DNA of 64,000 nt from Acidobacteriota bacterium. Its GTDB lineage: Bacteria > Actinomycetota > Acidimicrobiia > Spongiisociales > UBA5794. The notes beneath the pieces are model-generated. The model did not search any database and was not told where the DNA came from. It saw only the letters and a program-made list of their open reading frames with translations. Below are positions 16,023 through 24,358 of this stretch, in pieces. Position numbers and translations under genes: made by a program. The stretch lies in contig JADFQA010000002.1 of the NCBI GenBank assembly GCA_022562055.1, forward strand, positions 62,001-126,000, read 5' to 3'. Numbering within the stretch: position 1 is the first letter of the stretch; every line of letters begins with the position of its first letter.

Positions 16023-16913
16023 GTGGTTTCAGATATCTTCGACTCATCTGCGTGGGATGTTGTTGACGGATTCGCCTTCACCGACATCACGTACCACCGG
16101 GCACGCGTCGGCGGGGTCGTTCGCATCGCCTTCGACCGCCCCGAAGTTCGCAACGCGTTTCGCCCCGCCACGGTCGACGAGCTGTATACGGCGCTCGATC
16201 ATGCGCGCACGACGTCGGACGTTGGGTGTGTGCTCCTCACCGGAAACGGCCCGTCCAAGAAGGATGGCGGCTGGGCGTTCTGTTCGGGCGGTGACCAACG
16301 CATCCGGGGCAGGGACGGGTACCAGTACGAGGATGCCGATGGCATCGACCCCGCGCGTCTCGGCAGACTCCACATTCTTGAGGTCCAACGCCTCATCCGC
16401 TTTATGCCGAAGATCGTGATCGCGGTTGTCCCTGGATGGGCGGTCGGCGGCGGACACTCACTGCACGTTGTCTGCGACCTAACGCTTGCCTCCAAGGAAC
16501 ACGCAATCTTCAAGCAGACCGATGCCGATGTGGGCTCATTCGACGGCGGTTACGGCTCAGCGCTGCTCGCAAAACAGGTCGGACAGAAACGAGCCCGGGA
16601 GATATTCTTCCTCGGTCACGACTACACCGCGGAGGATATGGTGCAGATGGGCGCCGTAAACATGGCGGTGGCTCACGCCGACCTCGAGGCGGTTGCATTG
16701 CAGTGGGGGCTGGAGATCGTGAAAAAGAGTCCAACCTCCCAGCGCATGCTCAAATACGCCTTCAACCTCACCGACGACGGCCTTGTCGGTCAGCAGCTCT
16801 TCGCCGGCGAGGCAACCCGCTTGGCTTACGCCGCCGAAGAAGCGATCGAGGGCCGTGACGCTTTTCTCGAAAAACGCAAACCGGAGTTCGAGCGTTTTCC
16901 CTGGCATTTCTAG
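16023..16913 (+). CDS. menB: 1,4-Dihydroxy-2-naphthoyl-CoA synthase
   Basis: A 296-residue crotonase-fold enzyme that cyclises o-succinylbenzoyl-CoA to the naphthoate ring. It has the oxyanion-hole segment GWAFCSGGDQRIRG, the helix AVVPGWAVGGGHSLHVVCDLT, the MenB signature KQTDADVGSFDGGYGS, and the C-terminal FLEKRKPEFERFPWHF, all close to known MenB. GTG 16023 has GGAGG five bases upstream. A longer open frame starting at 15822 lies antisense to menE and is not used. menA starts directly after the stop codon, so menB-menA are co-transcribed. Confidence 0.95.
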   Translation: MVSDIFDSSAWDVVDGFAFTDITYHRARVGGVVRIAFDRPEVRNAFRPATVDELYTALDHARTTSDVGCVLLTGNGPSKKDGGWAFCSGGDQRIRGRDGYQYEDADGIDPARLGRLHILEVQRLIRFMPKIVIAVVPGWAVGGGHSLHVVCDLTLASKEHAIFKQTDADVGSFDGGYGSALLAKQVGQKRAREIFFLGHDYTAEDMVQMGAVNMAVAHADLEAVALQWGLEIVKKSPTSQRMLKYAFNLTDDGLVGQQLFAGEATRLAYAAEEAIEGRDAFLEKRKPEFERFPWHF

Positions 16914-17795
16914 GTGCGCGGACGCATGAACCGCTGGATTCTCGCAGCGAGACCACCGACGCTGTGGGCGGCTGTTGCACCGGTACTTGTCGGTTCGTCG
17001 CTGGCGCTACGCGATGACGTGTTCCGCCTTGATGCCTTTGCCGTGACCACCATTACAGCGGTTCTCATCCAGATCGCCGTCAACTTCTCTAACGATGTTG
17101 GAGACAGCGAAAAGGGCGCCGATACCGCAGACCGGATTGGTCCGCCGCGAGCAGTTGCGCTCGGCCTCATCACTCCCAAAGAGATGTGGCGTGGCATTGG
17201 ACTCGTCCTCGGCTTGGCGGCGCTCGGCGGCGCCTACTTGACGTGGATAGCCGGATGGCCGATCGTCGTCATCGGTGTCGTCTCGATCGCCGCCGCATTT
17301 GGGTACACCAACGGGCCCAAACCCTACGGCTACCTCGGACTCGGAGAGCTGTTTGTGTTCGTTTTCTTTGGCCTCGTCGCCACCGTCGGGGCCCGCTTCG
17401 TCCACGACGCCACCTGGCAGACAGACGCTCTCCCCGGAGCGGTTGCGATGGGATTCCTGGCAACGGCGATCCTCGTCGCCAACAACGTTCGCGACATCCC
17501 CACCGATCAGAAGACAGGAAAGCGGACCCTGGCGGTCCGGCTCGGCCGCCTACGCTCGATCTGGGTGTATACAGCGATGTTCGTCGGCGCCGCAACAAGC
17601 ATCGCTATCGGGATCCAGACTTCGGGGTACCCCCGCGCGGCGTTTGGCTCGTCCCTTTTGGCGTTGGCCGGTGTGTGGCTTGCACACCAACTATCGGCCG
17701 CAACCAACGGAGTCGCGTTCATAGCGGTCCTCAAAGGAACGGCACGTCTCCAACTCGCAGTCGCCGTGACCCTGGCGGCCACGCTTGCGTTGTAG
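16914..17795 (+). CDS. menA: 1,4-Dihydroxy-2-naphthoate polyprenyltransferase
   Basis: A UbiA-superfamily integral membrane enzyme with about eight helices that attaches the isoprenoid chain to dihydroxynaphthoate to give demethylmenaquinone. The two Asp-rich motifs are visible: NFSNDVGDSEKGADT near residue 60, and NNVRDIPTDQKTGKRTLAVRLG near residue 190. Length (293 aa) is normal. GTG 16914 abuts the menB stop. ATG 16926, starting MNRWILAARPPTLW, is an equally likely start because the family N-terminus fits it well. Third in the direction of the men pathway and co-oriented with menD. Confidence 0.94.
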   Translation: MRGRMNRWILAARPPTLWAAVAPVLVGSSLALRDDVFRLDAFAVTTITAVLIQIAVNFSNDVGDSEKGADTADRIGPPRAVALGLITPKEMWRGIGLVLGLAALGGAYLTWIAGWPIVVIGVVSIAAAFGYTNGPKPYGYLGLGELFVFVFFGLVATVGARFVHDATWQTDALPGAVAMGFLATAILVANNVRDIPTDQKTGKRTLAVRLGRLRSIWVYTAMFVGAATSIAIGIQTSGYPRAAFGSSLLALAGVWLAHQLSAATNGVAFIAVLKGTARLQLAVAVTLAATLAL

Positions 17796-17871
17796 CGGCA
17801 CACTCCAACGGTCGGCGGGTATCTGCGCAAGAGATATCCACACCACGAAAGGTCGACGTGGCCTGCCCAGG

Positions 17872-17877
17872 TAACCT
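17872..17877 (+). promoter_or_regulatory. Leaderless -10 box (TAACCT) of menD
   Basis: TAACCT ends exactly 7 nt before ATG 17885, with no Shine-Dalgarno site. This suggests menD has its own promoter in addition to read-through from menA, which ends 89 bp upstream. Confidence 0.5.
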
Positions 17878-17884
17878 GTCGGCG

Positions 17885-19576
17885 ATGAAGATGCAGGACC
17901 GCACCGCTGTCTCGATCGCTTCCACTCTTGCTGGCTGTGGGGTGCGCCACGTTGCGGCTTCGCCGGGGTCGCGTCACACACCACTGCTCCTTGCTCTCGA
18001 TGACCACCCGAAGCTTTCGGTGACGATGCACCACGATGAGCGCTCAGCGGGCTTCGTGGCGCTGGGCATCGGCAAGATAACCGGAACACCCGCGGTTGTG
18101 TTGTGCACATCGGGCTCGGCCGTGACCCACTACCTGCCGGCACTTGTCGAAGCTGATCTGTCGACAACACCGATGATCGTGCTCTCAGCCGACCGCCCTC
18201 ACGAACTCTGGGATACCGGCGCTCCACAGACGATCAATCAACGTGAGATATTCGGCGCAAGAGTGCGAGCATACGCATCCATTGACCCGAACGAGTTCGG
18301 CGACAGCAGCGACCGCGACGTGACGTCATGGCTCGCCACCCATTGGTCCCGTGCAACCAATCCAATCCCCGGACCTGTCCATTTGAACGTGGAGCTGCGC
18401 GAGCCGCTACTTTCGGCTTCGACAGCGACAGCCGCGGATGAGACCAACGATGTCGAACCGGCCCGGCCTGCCCCATCACCTCCGCCCGACGTAACGTTGC
18501 TCGTAGACGCACTTCGTATGTCCGAACGGCCGTTGATCGTTGCGGGGCGACTCTCGCCAGCGGACACCGATGCCGTACGAACCCTGGGAGAACGCCTCAG
18601 CGCACCGATATTTGCTGACCCGCAATCGGGCCTTCGCGGACCCGATGAGCCAGCAACCGTCGCCTACGCCGACGTCCTGGTGGATGCCGGAGGACTTGAT
18701 CGGCACACCCCGGACCTCGTCATACGATGTGGGCCGATACCGACGTCGAAACCGATTTGGGAATGGCTCGGCGCACATGCTGATATCGCCCAGTACGTGA
18801 TCACCACCTCCGGCCACCACGATCCGATGGGTTCCGCAACTGTACGGCTCGTGGGAGGTGTCGCGGCGATCCTCAACGCCGTATCCAGCAATTTCGAGCC
18901 ATCGCCAGTGGGGTTCGCTCGCGCCTGGCAAGAGCTGGATAAGATCGCTTCGGACGCACTCGACGGAGAGCTCACCAGCGGTGACCTCACCGAACCTGCA
19001 GTCGCGGCAGTGTTGGCTGGCACGAGCACAGCCGACGATATTCTCGTCGTCGGTTCATCGATGCCTCTGCGTGACATCGATGCATGGGGCGGTCGGTGGG
19101 ACACCGCGGCCACGATTGCAAATCGAGGTGCGAACGGAATTGACGGGACCATCTCGACAGCACTCGGGGTGGCAGTGGCATCTCGACGTGACACGGTTGC
19201 GTATATCGGCGATGTCACGGCACTCCACGATGTCGGCGCCTTCGCCACCGTCGGCCGCAGCACCGCACACCTCACCATTCTTGTTGTGAACAACGACGGC
19301 GGTGGCATTTTTCATCATCTGCCCCAGGGCGACCCGGCCCAGCTCGATCAGAACCGATTCGAGCGGTTGTTTGGCACACCGCACGGACTCTCCTTCGCCA
19401 CGGTGGGCCAAGCATTCGGCGTCGAAACGACTCCGGCAAGGAGTGTTGGCGAGCTACGCGACCTCCTCGCTGCCAGAGTGAAAGCACCGCGACTCATCGA
19501 GGTACGGACCTCACGGACCGACGCTGTTGTCGAACGGCGGAGACTGCGCTCGTTGGTCCGGGCAGCGCTTATGTAG
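17885..19576 (+). CDS. menD: 2-Succinyl-5-enolpyruvyl-6-hydroxy-3-cyclohexene-1-carboxylate synthase
   Basis: A 563-residue thiamine-diphosphate enzyme adding 2-oxoglutarate to isochorismate, the first committed menaquinone step. The N-terminal domain shows VAASPGSRHTPLLLAL and DERSAGFVALGIGK with the catalytic Glu. The C-terminal ThDP domain shows ANRGANGIDGTISTALG, and VAYIGDVTALHD followed by VVNNDGGGIFHHLP. ATG 17885 follows a leaderless -10 box; the longer frame from 17186 is antisense-free but overlaps menA and is rejected. Its final seven codons, stop and following bases are duplicated at 55100, which places its original neighbour as menF. Confidence 0.95.
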   Translation: MKMQDRTAVSIASTLAGCGVRHVAASPGSRHTPLLLALDDHPKLSVTMHHDERSAGFVALGIGKITGTPAVVLCTSGSAVTHYLPALVEADLSTTPMIVLSADRPHELWDTGAPQTINQREIFGARVRAYASIDPNEFGDSSDRDVTSWLATHWSRATNPIPGPVHLNVELREPLLSASTATAADETNDVEPARPAPSPPPDVTLLVDALRMSERPLIVAGRLSPADTDAVRTLGERLSAPIFADPQSGLRGPDEPATVAYADVLVDAGGLDRHTPDLVIRCGPIPTSKPIWEWLGAHADIAQYVITTSGHHDPMGSATVRLVGGVAAILNAVSSNFEPSPVGFARAWQELDKIASDALDGELTSGDLTEPAVAAVLAGTSTADDILVVGSSMPLRDIDAWGGRWDTAATIANRGANGIDGTISTALGVAVASRRDTVAYIGDVTALHDVGAFATVGRSTAHLTILVVNNDGGGIFHHLPQGDPAQLDQNRFERLFGTPHGLSFATVGQAFGVETTPARSVGELRDLLAARVKAPRLIEVRTSRTDAVVERRRLRSLVRAALM

Positions 19577-19617
19577 CGGACAGAAGGTTCAGCAGGGGGG
19601 CAGTTTGAGACGAGTCT
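19555..19617 (+). repeat. Left direct repeat flanking the inserted island
   Basis: These 63 bp cover the last codons of menD, its TAG, and the reversed end of a menF copy. They match 55100-55163 at every position except one missing base (a C lost after the G-run at about 19599). The first 45 bp are identical. Similarity fades beyond 19617. Confidence 0.95.
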
Positions 19618-19640
19618 GCAGAACTTCCGCGTTGGTCTGA
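19569..19640 (-). pseudogene. Decayed 3' fragment of menF
   Basis: Read on the minus strand, this stretch aligns with the last 20 or so codons of the intact menF at 55114: NAE-VLQTRLKL here against NAEAELLETRLKL there. It has a 6-bp deletion, several substitutions and a 1-bp deletion that shifts the frame just before the conserved LLNLLSAT end. The TAA stop that overlaps menD is kept (19569-19571). Upstream of about 19640 similarity is too weak to claim. It is a relic left at the insertion junction, not a gene. Confidence 0.75.
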
Positions 19641-19810
19641 GGGAACAACTTGGTGAGACCTTCGTCGATGCCCATGAGGAGCAGACCTGGATTATTTTCG
19701 CGGTGCTTCGCGGGGAGATCACGACGACCGAAACGGCCCCCGCGGCGGTCGGCCCTACCTGCGAGTGCGAGGCGGGACGACAGATTTCCTGATGAATCAC
19801 TTCAGTAACG
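19641..19810. other. Left junction sequence without a supported gene
   Basis: A plus-strand frame is open from 19604 to a stop at 19790 but has no credible start. It contains a cupin-like stretch (VDAHEEQTWIIFAVLRGEI) that may be a relic related to the cupin gene that follows. The minus strand is also open but has no recognisable domain. Confidence 0.5.
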
Positions 19811-20716
19811 ATGGGCCACTTCGCTGCCGGGGACCTTGACACTGGGGGTGGCGCGTCGGTAGTGTCGCAAGGTCGCTGTGAAAGGGAGGCGCCTATAGAC
19901 CCCGCGCTCCTCGACCGCCGGATAACTCACCTTCCTGGTATCGACGAGGCCAGGCTTCCCATCCGCGCCATGTCCATCGCGGGGCTCGAAGGCAAGCTGG
20001 CCGCGCGAGTCCTCTCCAAGGACATGTCCGGTCCGACCACCCGAATCGTCAGGTTCGAGCGTGATTGGGGATCAGGTGCCGCGGGGGCGTTCACGGCGGA
20101 CGTCTCGCTCCTGGTAATAAGCGGACGTGTCCGCATCGGCGACCAGGCTCTCGGTCGATACGATTTTGCACACATACCCCGACGCTGCCTGATCCCGAGC
20201 ATCCGCGCAGAGACGGGGACTTTGGGTCTGCTTCTCACCGCGGCGCCGGTCGCCTATGACACTACCTCGGGTGGTGTTGCTGGTGCCGTCAAGACAGTGC
20301 TCTTCAACGACATTGCCTGGAAACCTCAACCCCGCCAGCCCGGACGTTTCTTGAAGCCGCTGGTCTCGACCGGGCACGGCGACTCATGGCTGAGCGCATC
20401 GGTCGAATGGTCCGGAGACGACGGACCGTGGCATCGACATTCGGTCGACGAAGAGGTGTTCATCCTGGATGGCGCGATAGCGATCTCGGAACTCGGCACC
20501 CACGGGGCGAAGACATACACCTACCAGCCTGGCGGCTACCTATGGCGGCCAGCCGGCATCCTGCATGCCGGTCCGGGATCATCGGCCACAGACACGGCGA
20601 TCACCTTCCACCACACATCCGGTGATCTTGCAACAGAGTGGGTCGACAGGCACAGCGTGCTCGTGCCGTCCGGTGATGAGCCGCGCTCGCGGCCCGAGTC
20701 ATTCCCGGAAGGTTGA
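19811..20716 (+). CDS. Cupin-domain protein
   Basis: A protein of up to 301 residues with two beta-barrel halves. The second half has a clear cupin metal site, GPWHRHSVDEEVFILDGAIAI, and a later His in AGILHAGPGSS. The first half looks like a degenerate cupin (TADVSLLVISGRVRIGD). Cupins of this size range from dioxygenases to sugar or acyl isomerases, so the reaction cannot be named. The start is uncertain: ATG 19811 gives the longest form, and GTG 19862 is an alternative leaving 284 residues. It is the first gene inside the island and converges with the E1 operon, overlapping the E1-beta stop by 18 nt. Confidence 0.75.
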   Translation: MGHFAAGDLDTGGGASVVSQGRCEREAPIDPALLDRRITHLPGIDEARLPIRAMSIAGLEGKLAARVLSKDMSGPTTRIVRFERDWGSGAAGAFTADVSLLVISGRVRIGDQALGRYDFAHIPRRCLIPSIRAETGTLGLLLTAAPVAYDTTSGGVAGAVKTVLFNDIAWKPQPRQPGRFLKPLVSTGHGDSWLSASVEWSGDDGPWHRHSVDEEVFILDGAIAISELGTHGAKTYTYQPGGYLWRPAGILHAGPGSSATDTAITFHHTSGDLATEWVDRHSVLVPSGDEPRSRPESFPEG

Positions 20717-21679
20717 CAGCGCTCCCGCGACGATACTAGCGACACCGGGTACCACAGCCGCTTCTAGCGGTGGGCTGAAGGGAATCGGCGCCGACACGGC
20801 ACCCACTCGAGCCACCGGCGCTTTCAGATCATCGAAGAGCTCCTCGGTTATTTGAGCAGCTAGTTCGGCCCCGAAACCACCAAACCGCCACGCCTCGTGA
20901 GCGACCACTGCCCGCCCGGTGGTGCTGACCTCGTCGATCACGGTTGTGAGGTCGAGGGGAACCAAAGAGCGGAGATCGACAACTCCTGCATCGATACCTT
21001 GAGCCGCCAGCTTGACGCAGGCCTCCTCGGCGTGAAGCACCATGCTTGAGTACGTCACGATTGTGACGTCACGACCCGGTCGGCAGACCGCTGCCTTTCC
21101 CAACGGAATCCGGTAGTCGCCATCGGGAACCAACCCTCGCTTCGACGTGATCGACTTGTTCTCAAGGTACACGACCGGGTCATCGTCGTCGATTGCCGAA
21201 CGCAATAGACCCTTGGCGTCTGCGGGGTTCGACGGTGCGACGACCTTGAGGCCTGGCATGTGAGTGAAGATCCCTTCGAGGCTGGACGAGTGCTGTCCCG
21301 CTGAAGAGCGGAGAATGCCGTCCGATATTCGCAGCACGAGCGGTACCGAGATCTGACCACCGAACATGTACCTGAACTTCGCCGCCTGGTTCACAATCTC
21401 GTCCATCGCTCCGAGCGTGAACTCAGCGAAGCTCATGGAGGCAACGGGGCGCAACCCGGTCACAGCCGCGCCGACCGAAACCGCCACGATGATTGCCTCT
21501 GAGATCGGTGTATCGATCACCCGATCCCGACCGAATTCCTCGACAAGGCCTCGAAACTGACCGAAGTTGCCACCCCAACTGATATCCTCACCGATCACGA
21601 AGACGTCGTTGCTCTCGAGCATGGCGTAGCGCATCGCTTCAACCGTCGCCTGCCCGAACGTGACACGTCGCGCGCTCAT
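20699..21679 (-). CDS. 2-Oxoacid (acetoin-type) dehydrogenase E1 component, beta subunit
   Basis: A 326-residue transketolase-like beta subunit that pairs with the adjacent alpha subunit to decarboxylate a 2-oxo acid or cleave acetoin. Visible features: ALRYAM-like helix (MRYAMLESNDVFVIGEDI), GRDRVIDTPISE, SAGQHSSSLEGIFTHMPG, and the C-terminal GRAVVAHEAWRFGGFGAELAAQI. Its ATG overlaps the alpha stop by 4 nt. It is the last gene of a tight minus-strand operon of eight genes. No E2 or E3 gene follows; only a separate lipoyl domain is encoded upstream in the operon. Confidence 0.92.
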   Translation of the reverse strand: MSARRVTFGQATVEAMRYAMLESNDVFVIGEDISWGGNFGQFRGLVEEFGRDRVIDTPISEAIIVAVSVGAAVTGLRPVASMSFAEFTLGAMDEIVNQAAKFRYMFGGQISVPLVLRISDGILRSSAGQHSSSLEGIFTHMPGLKVVAPSNPADAKGLLRSAIDDDDPVVYLENKSITSKRGLVPDGDYRIPLGKAAVCRPGRDVTIVTYSSMVLHAEEACVKLAAQGIDAGVVDLRSLVPLDLTTVIDEVSTTGRAVVAHEAWRFGGFGAELAAQITEELFDDLKAPVARVGAVSAPIPFSPPLEAAVVPGVASIVAGALSTFRE

Positions 21680-22662
21680 GCAGGCTCCTCGGTGAATACC
21701 GCATCGATCGCAGATACCGGATCTGGATACTCGCTGTTCTCGGCGAATTCCTCGGCCGCCGCCACCTCAGCAAGAGCGTCCTCCCATGTGCACTCGCGCA
21801 TGGCCTTGTCGAACCATCCAGCGCTGGCGAGCGCCCCCTCCCATCGTCCGATCGGATCGTCCGCTCGACTCGACTCCACCTCCTTCGCGTCGCGATAGAC
21901 TTCCGCGTCACCGACGTAATGGCCGCCGAAGCGATAGGTGACCATGTTGAGCAGGGTCGGTCCTCGTCCTCCGCGGGCGCGGTCAACTGCTTCCGTGGCG
22001 GCGTTGTAAACAGCTCCCGCGTCGTTGCCATCGAGGGAGCATCCGCTCATCCCATACGCGACCGCGCGCACAGCCAGGTCGTCGACGGATGTGGTTCGCT
22101 CTCGGGCCGTGAACTGTGCGTACTGGTTGTTTTCACACACAAACACCACAGGGAGTGCGTGCACGGCGGAAAAGTTGAGAGCCTCGTGGAAGGTGCCCTT
22201 GTTGATGGCGCCGTCACCGAAGAAGCAAACGGTGACCTGGTCTGTCCCCCGGTATCGCGTGGAAAAGGCGGCCCCGGCCGCGATGCCGAACCCACCGCCA
22301 ACGATCCCGTTCGCTCCCAGCATACCCAGCGAGAAATCGGCGACATGCATCGAGCCTCCCCGTCCGCGACAGACACCGGTCACTTTGCCGTAGAGCTCGG
22401 CCATGAGAACATTCATCGCCATGCCTTTGGCGATAGCATGCCCATGACCGCGGTGAGTCGACGTGAGGTGGTCATCGACACGGAGCACCGCGCAAACGCC
22501 AGCGGCGATGGCCTCCTCCCCCAGATATGTATGAACAAACCCGGGGAGCTTCCCCCCGAGAAACAATTGCTCGACGCGGGTTTCGAACACCCGGATCCGC
22601 ACCATGGTGCGGTGAACCTCAAGAGCAGTGTCCCTTGGGATGTTGTGGATTGTCGCGCTCAT
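21676..22662 (-). CDS. 2-Oxoacid (acetoin-type) dehydrogenase E1 component, alpha subunit
   Basis: A 328-residue ThDP-binding alpha subunit. The cofactor motif runs from FFGDGAINKGTFHEA (about residue 149) to the NN of VCENNQYAQ (about 178-179). STHRGHGHAIAKG and GRGGSMHVAD are close to acetoin/pyruvate E1-alpha sequences. ATG 22662 has GAGGTG six bases upstream; a GTG three codons earlier is less likely. Together with the beta subunit it would form an alpha2-beta2 E1. The acceptor would be the free lipoyl protein from 23445. The true substrate (a 2-oxo acid from transamination, or acetoin) cannot be told from sequence. Confidence 0.92.
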   Translation of the reverse strand: MSATIHNIPRDTALEVHRTMVRIRVFETRVEQLFLGGKLPGFVHTYLGEEAIAAGVCAVLRVDDHLTSTHRGHGHAIAKGMAMNVLMAELYGKVTGVCRGRGGSMHVADFSLGMLGANGIVGGGFGIAAGAAFSTRYRGTDQVTVCFFGDGAINKGTFHEALNFSAVHALPVVFVCENNQYAQFTARERTTSVDDLAVRAVAYGMSGCSLDGNDAGAVYNAATEAVDRARGGRGPTLLNMVTYRFGGHYVGDAEVYRDAKEVESSRADDPIGRWEGALASAGWFDKAMRECTWEDALAEVAAAEEFAENSEYPDPVSAIDAVFTEEPA

Positions 22663-22677
22663 CGAGCACACCTCATT

Positions 22678-23448
22678 TTACTGGGCAACGTAGCCTCCGT
22701 CGACAGTCAAGATGTGACCGGTCACCATCCGCGAGGCATCAGAAGTGAGGAACAAAACGGGGCCAATCAGATCCTCGGGTGTACCTAGTTCTCCGCTGGG
22801 GGTACGGGAGAGAAAGAACCGCTTCAGCTCGGGCTCAGTCTCCCACTGCCTCCTGACAATCGCCGTAGCGATATGCCCGGGCGCTATGGCGTTGACTCGT
22901 ATACCGTGCGGTGCCCATTCCACGGCCAACGAGCGGGTCATCTGCACGACACCGCCCTTGCTGGCCTGGTACCCCACGCTCCCCGGAAACGCGACAAGGC
23001 CGCCGATCGACGCGATATTGACGATGGAACCACCATCACCACTCTGGATCATGAGACGCCCAACGGCTCGGCAGACATAGAACGACCCGGTGAGATTGAC
23101 GTCAAGCACGTTCTGCCAGAGGTCGTCAGCGTAGTCAACAGCCGGACTCCGTCCGCCGATGCCAGCACTGTTGACGAGCACGTCAATACGCCCGGTCATC
23201 TTTGCGACGTCGATGGCCATCGCTTCGACGGCATCCGGGTCCCGTACATCGATGTGCGCTGCCGTCGCTTCGCCACCAAGAGCTTCGGCAACTCGGGCGG
23301 CCGCCTCGCCATCAATGTCCGCACACACAACGACGGCGCCCGCGATTGCCAGGCCTCGGGCCATAGTCTCGCCAAGTCCACTCCCCGCTCCGGTCACGAG
23401 CGCCACCCGACCCAGAAGGGAGAACCTATCTCGATCGAGTGTGGTCAT
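22678..23448 (-). CDS. SDR-family dehydrogenase
   Basis: A 256-residue classical short-chain dehydrogenase. The cofactor loop is VALVTGAGSGLGETMA, the acidic DID after the second strand suggests NAD rather than NADP, then VNSAGIGG, catalytic Ser in NIASIGG, and YQASK as the YxxxK pair. The C-terminus TGHILTVDGGYVAQ is standard. Its ATG overlaps the lipoyl-protein stop region by 4 nt, so it is translationally coupled in the operon. A role oxidising a hydroxy intermediate, or acetoin/diol interconversion next to an acetoin-type E1, is plausible but unproven. Confidence 0.88.
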   Translation of the reverse strand: MTTLDRDRFSLLGRVALVTGAGSGLGETMARGLAIAGAVVVCADIDGEAAARVAEALGGEATAAHIDVRDPDAVEAMAIDVAKMTGRIDVLVNSAGIGGRSPAVDYADDLWQNVLDVNLTGSFYVCRAVGRLMIQSGDGGSIVNIASIGGLVAFPGSVGYQASKGGVVQMTRSLAVEWAPHGIRVNAIAPGHIATAIVRRQWETEPELKRFFLSRTPSGELGTPEDLIGPVLFLTSDASRMVTGHILTVDGGYVAQ

Positions 23449-23690
23449 GGCGTCATCACGTAGGCCAGCACCGCGCCGACCAGAACTTCAATGTCGCTCG
23501 CCGCAACAACGATCTCCAGCGTTCCATCGGCCGGAGCCTCCAGTTCCGTCTGGGCTTTCTCGGTCTCGATGAGGACGACACGATCGCCTCTGACCACCGT
23601 AGCCCCCGATCGCTTAAGCCACTCGAGCACGATGATCTCCTCAACGACACCGAGCTGGGGGACCGAGAGAGCGACACGGACACCCATCAA
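23445..23690 (-). CDS. Stand-alone lipoyl/biotinyl-attachment domain protein
   Basis: Only 81 residues: a single lipoyl-type domain with the attachment lysine in IETEKAQTELEAPADG (about residue 45). It lacks the peripheral-subunit-binding and acyltransferase domains of a normal E2, which has 400 or more residues. It sits between the E1 genes and an aldolase-like gene, overlapping its neighbours by 4 nt on both sides. It presumably accepts the acyl or reducing equivalents from the E1 pair. How the lipoyl group is then unloaded and reoxidised is unexplained, unless E2/E3 from elsewhere in the genome serve it. Confidence 0.88.
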   Translation of the reverse strand: MMGVRVALSVPQLGVVEEIIVLEWLKRSGATVVRGDRVVLIETEKAQTELEAPADGTLEIVVAASDIEVLVGAVLAYVMTP

Positions 23691-24358
23691 ATATGACCGT
23701 GTCGCTCAAGGCTCTCGAGCGGCGACGCGCCTGCCCGCATCTCGTCGCGCACCTTCGCCTCAGCGCCAGCAATCTCCTCCGCCTTCGATAGCACGAGCTC
23801 GGCATCCACCGCAGGGACGACGATGATCCCCTCGAACTCGGCCAGCACCATGTCACCGGGGTCGATGGTGACATCACCGATCGTGACGGGTACTTGCGTC
23901 GCCTCCATCTCCCACCGCCCGATGGCGTTAAGCGGAGATAGATCCCGATAGAAGACTTGGAAACCGATGTCACGCAAACCCTCAATGTCCCGCAGGTTGC
24001 CGTCGAGGATGACCCCGGCGCAGCCGCGCTGGGCCGCCGAGTTTGCGGTAAGTTCACCGAAGTGGCCGACGTAGCTGTGGGGATTTACCGACACCATCAC
24101 GGAGTCAGGCGTCAGCCGCTCGAACACTCGAAGGTAGGATTCGATCCGCTCGATACCGGGATCCCATGCGATGTGGGGATCGATGGCACGCCCGAGCACC
24201 GTGTGCGCAACGCCGGCAATCCGTCGCTCGGAGAACAGCGGCCGGAGGGAACTCGGCAACACTTGTTCCCGCATGCCGAGCGCATACAACGCGTCGCAAA
24301 CGACAGGAACCCACAGCTCGCGATACCTGGCGCATAGCTCAGCTCTCGATAGACTCAC
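23687..24358 (-). CDS. RraA-family (HMG/CHA aldolase-like) protein
   Basis: A 223-residue RraA-fold protein. The conserved metal and substrate site is visible as FGELTANSAAQRGCAGVILDGNLRD. Family members include 4-hydroxy-4-methyl-2-oxoglutarate aldolase and oxaloacetate decarboxylases as well as RNase E inhibitors. The G-x20-R-D pattern (GELTAN...GNLRD) is that of the aldolase branch. Placed in a catabolic operon, cleavage or decarboxylation of a 2-oxo acid is the likely role. ATG overlaps the deacylase stop by 4 nt. Confidence 0.88.
   Translation of the reverse strand: MSLSRAELCARYRELWVPVVCDALYALGMREQVLPSSLRPLFSERRIAGVAHTVLGRAIDPHIAWDPGIERIESYLRVFERLTPDSVMVSVNPHSYVGHFGELTANSAAQRGCAGVILDGNLRDIEGLRDIGFQVFYRDLSPLNAIGRWEMEATQVPVTIGDVTIDPGDMVLAEFEGIIVVPAVDAELVLSKAEEIAGAEAKVRDEMRAGASPLESLERHGHI

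Noticed and set aside
17186-17884. Long upstream extension of the menD frame
   Set aside because: It overlaps menA out of frame, is Arg-rich, and has no MenD similarity. ATG 17885 follows a leaderless -10 box.
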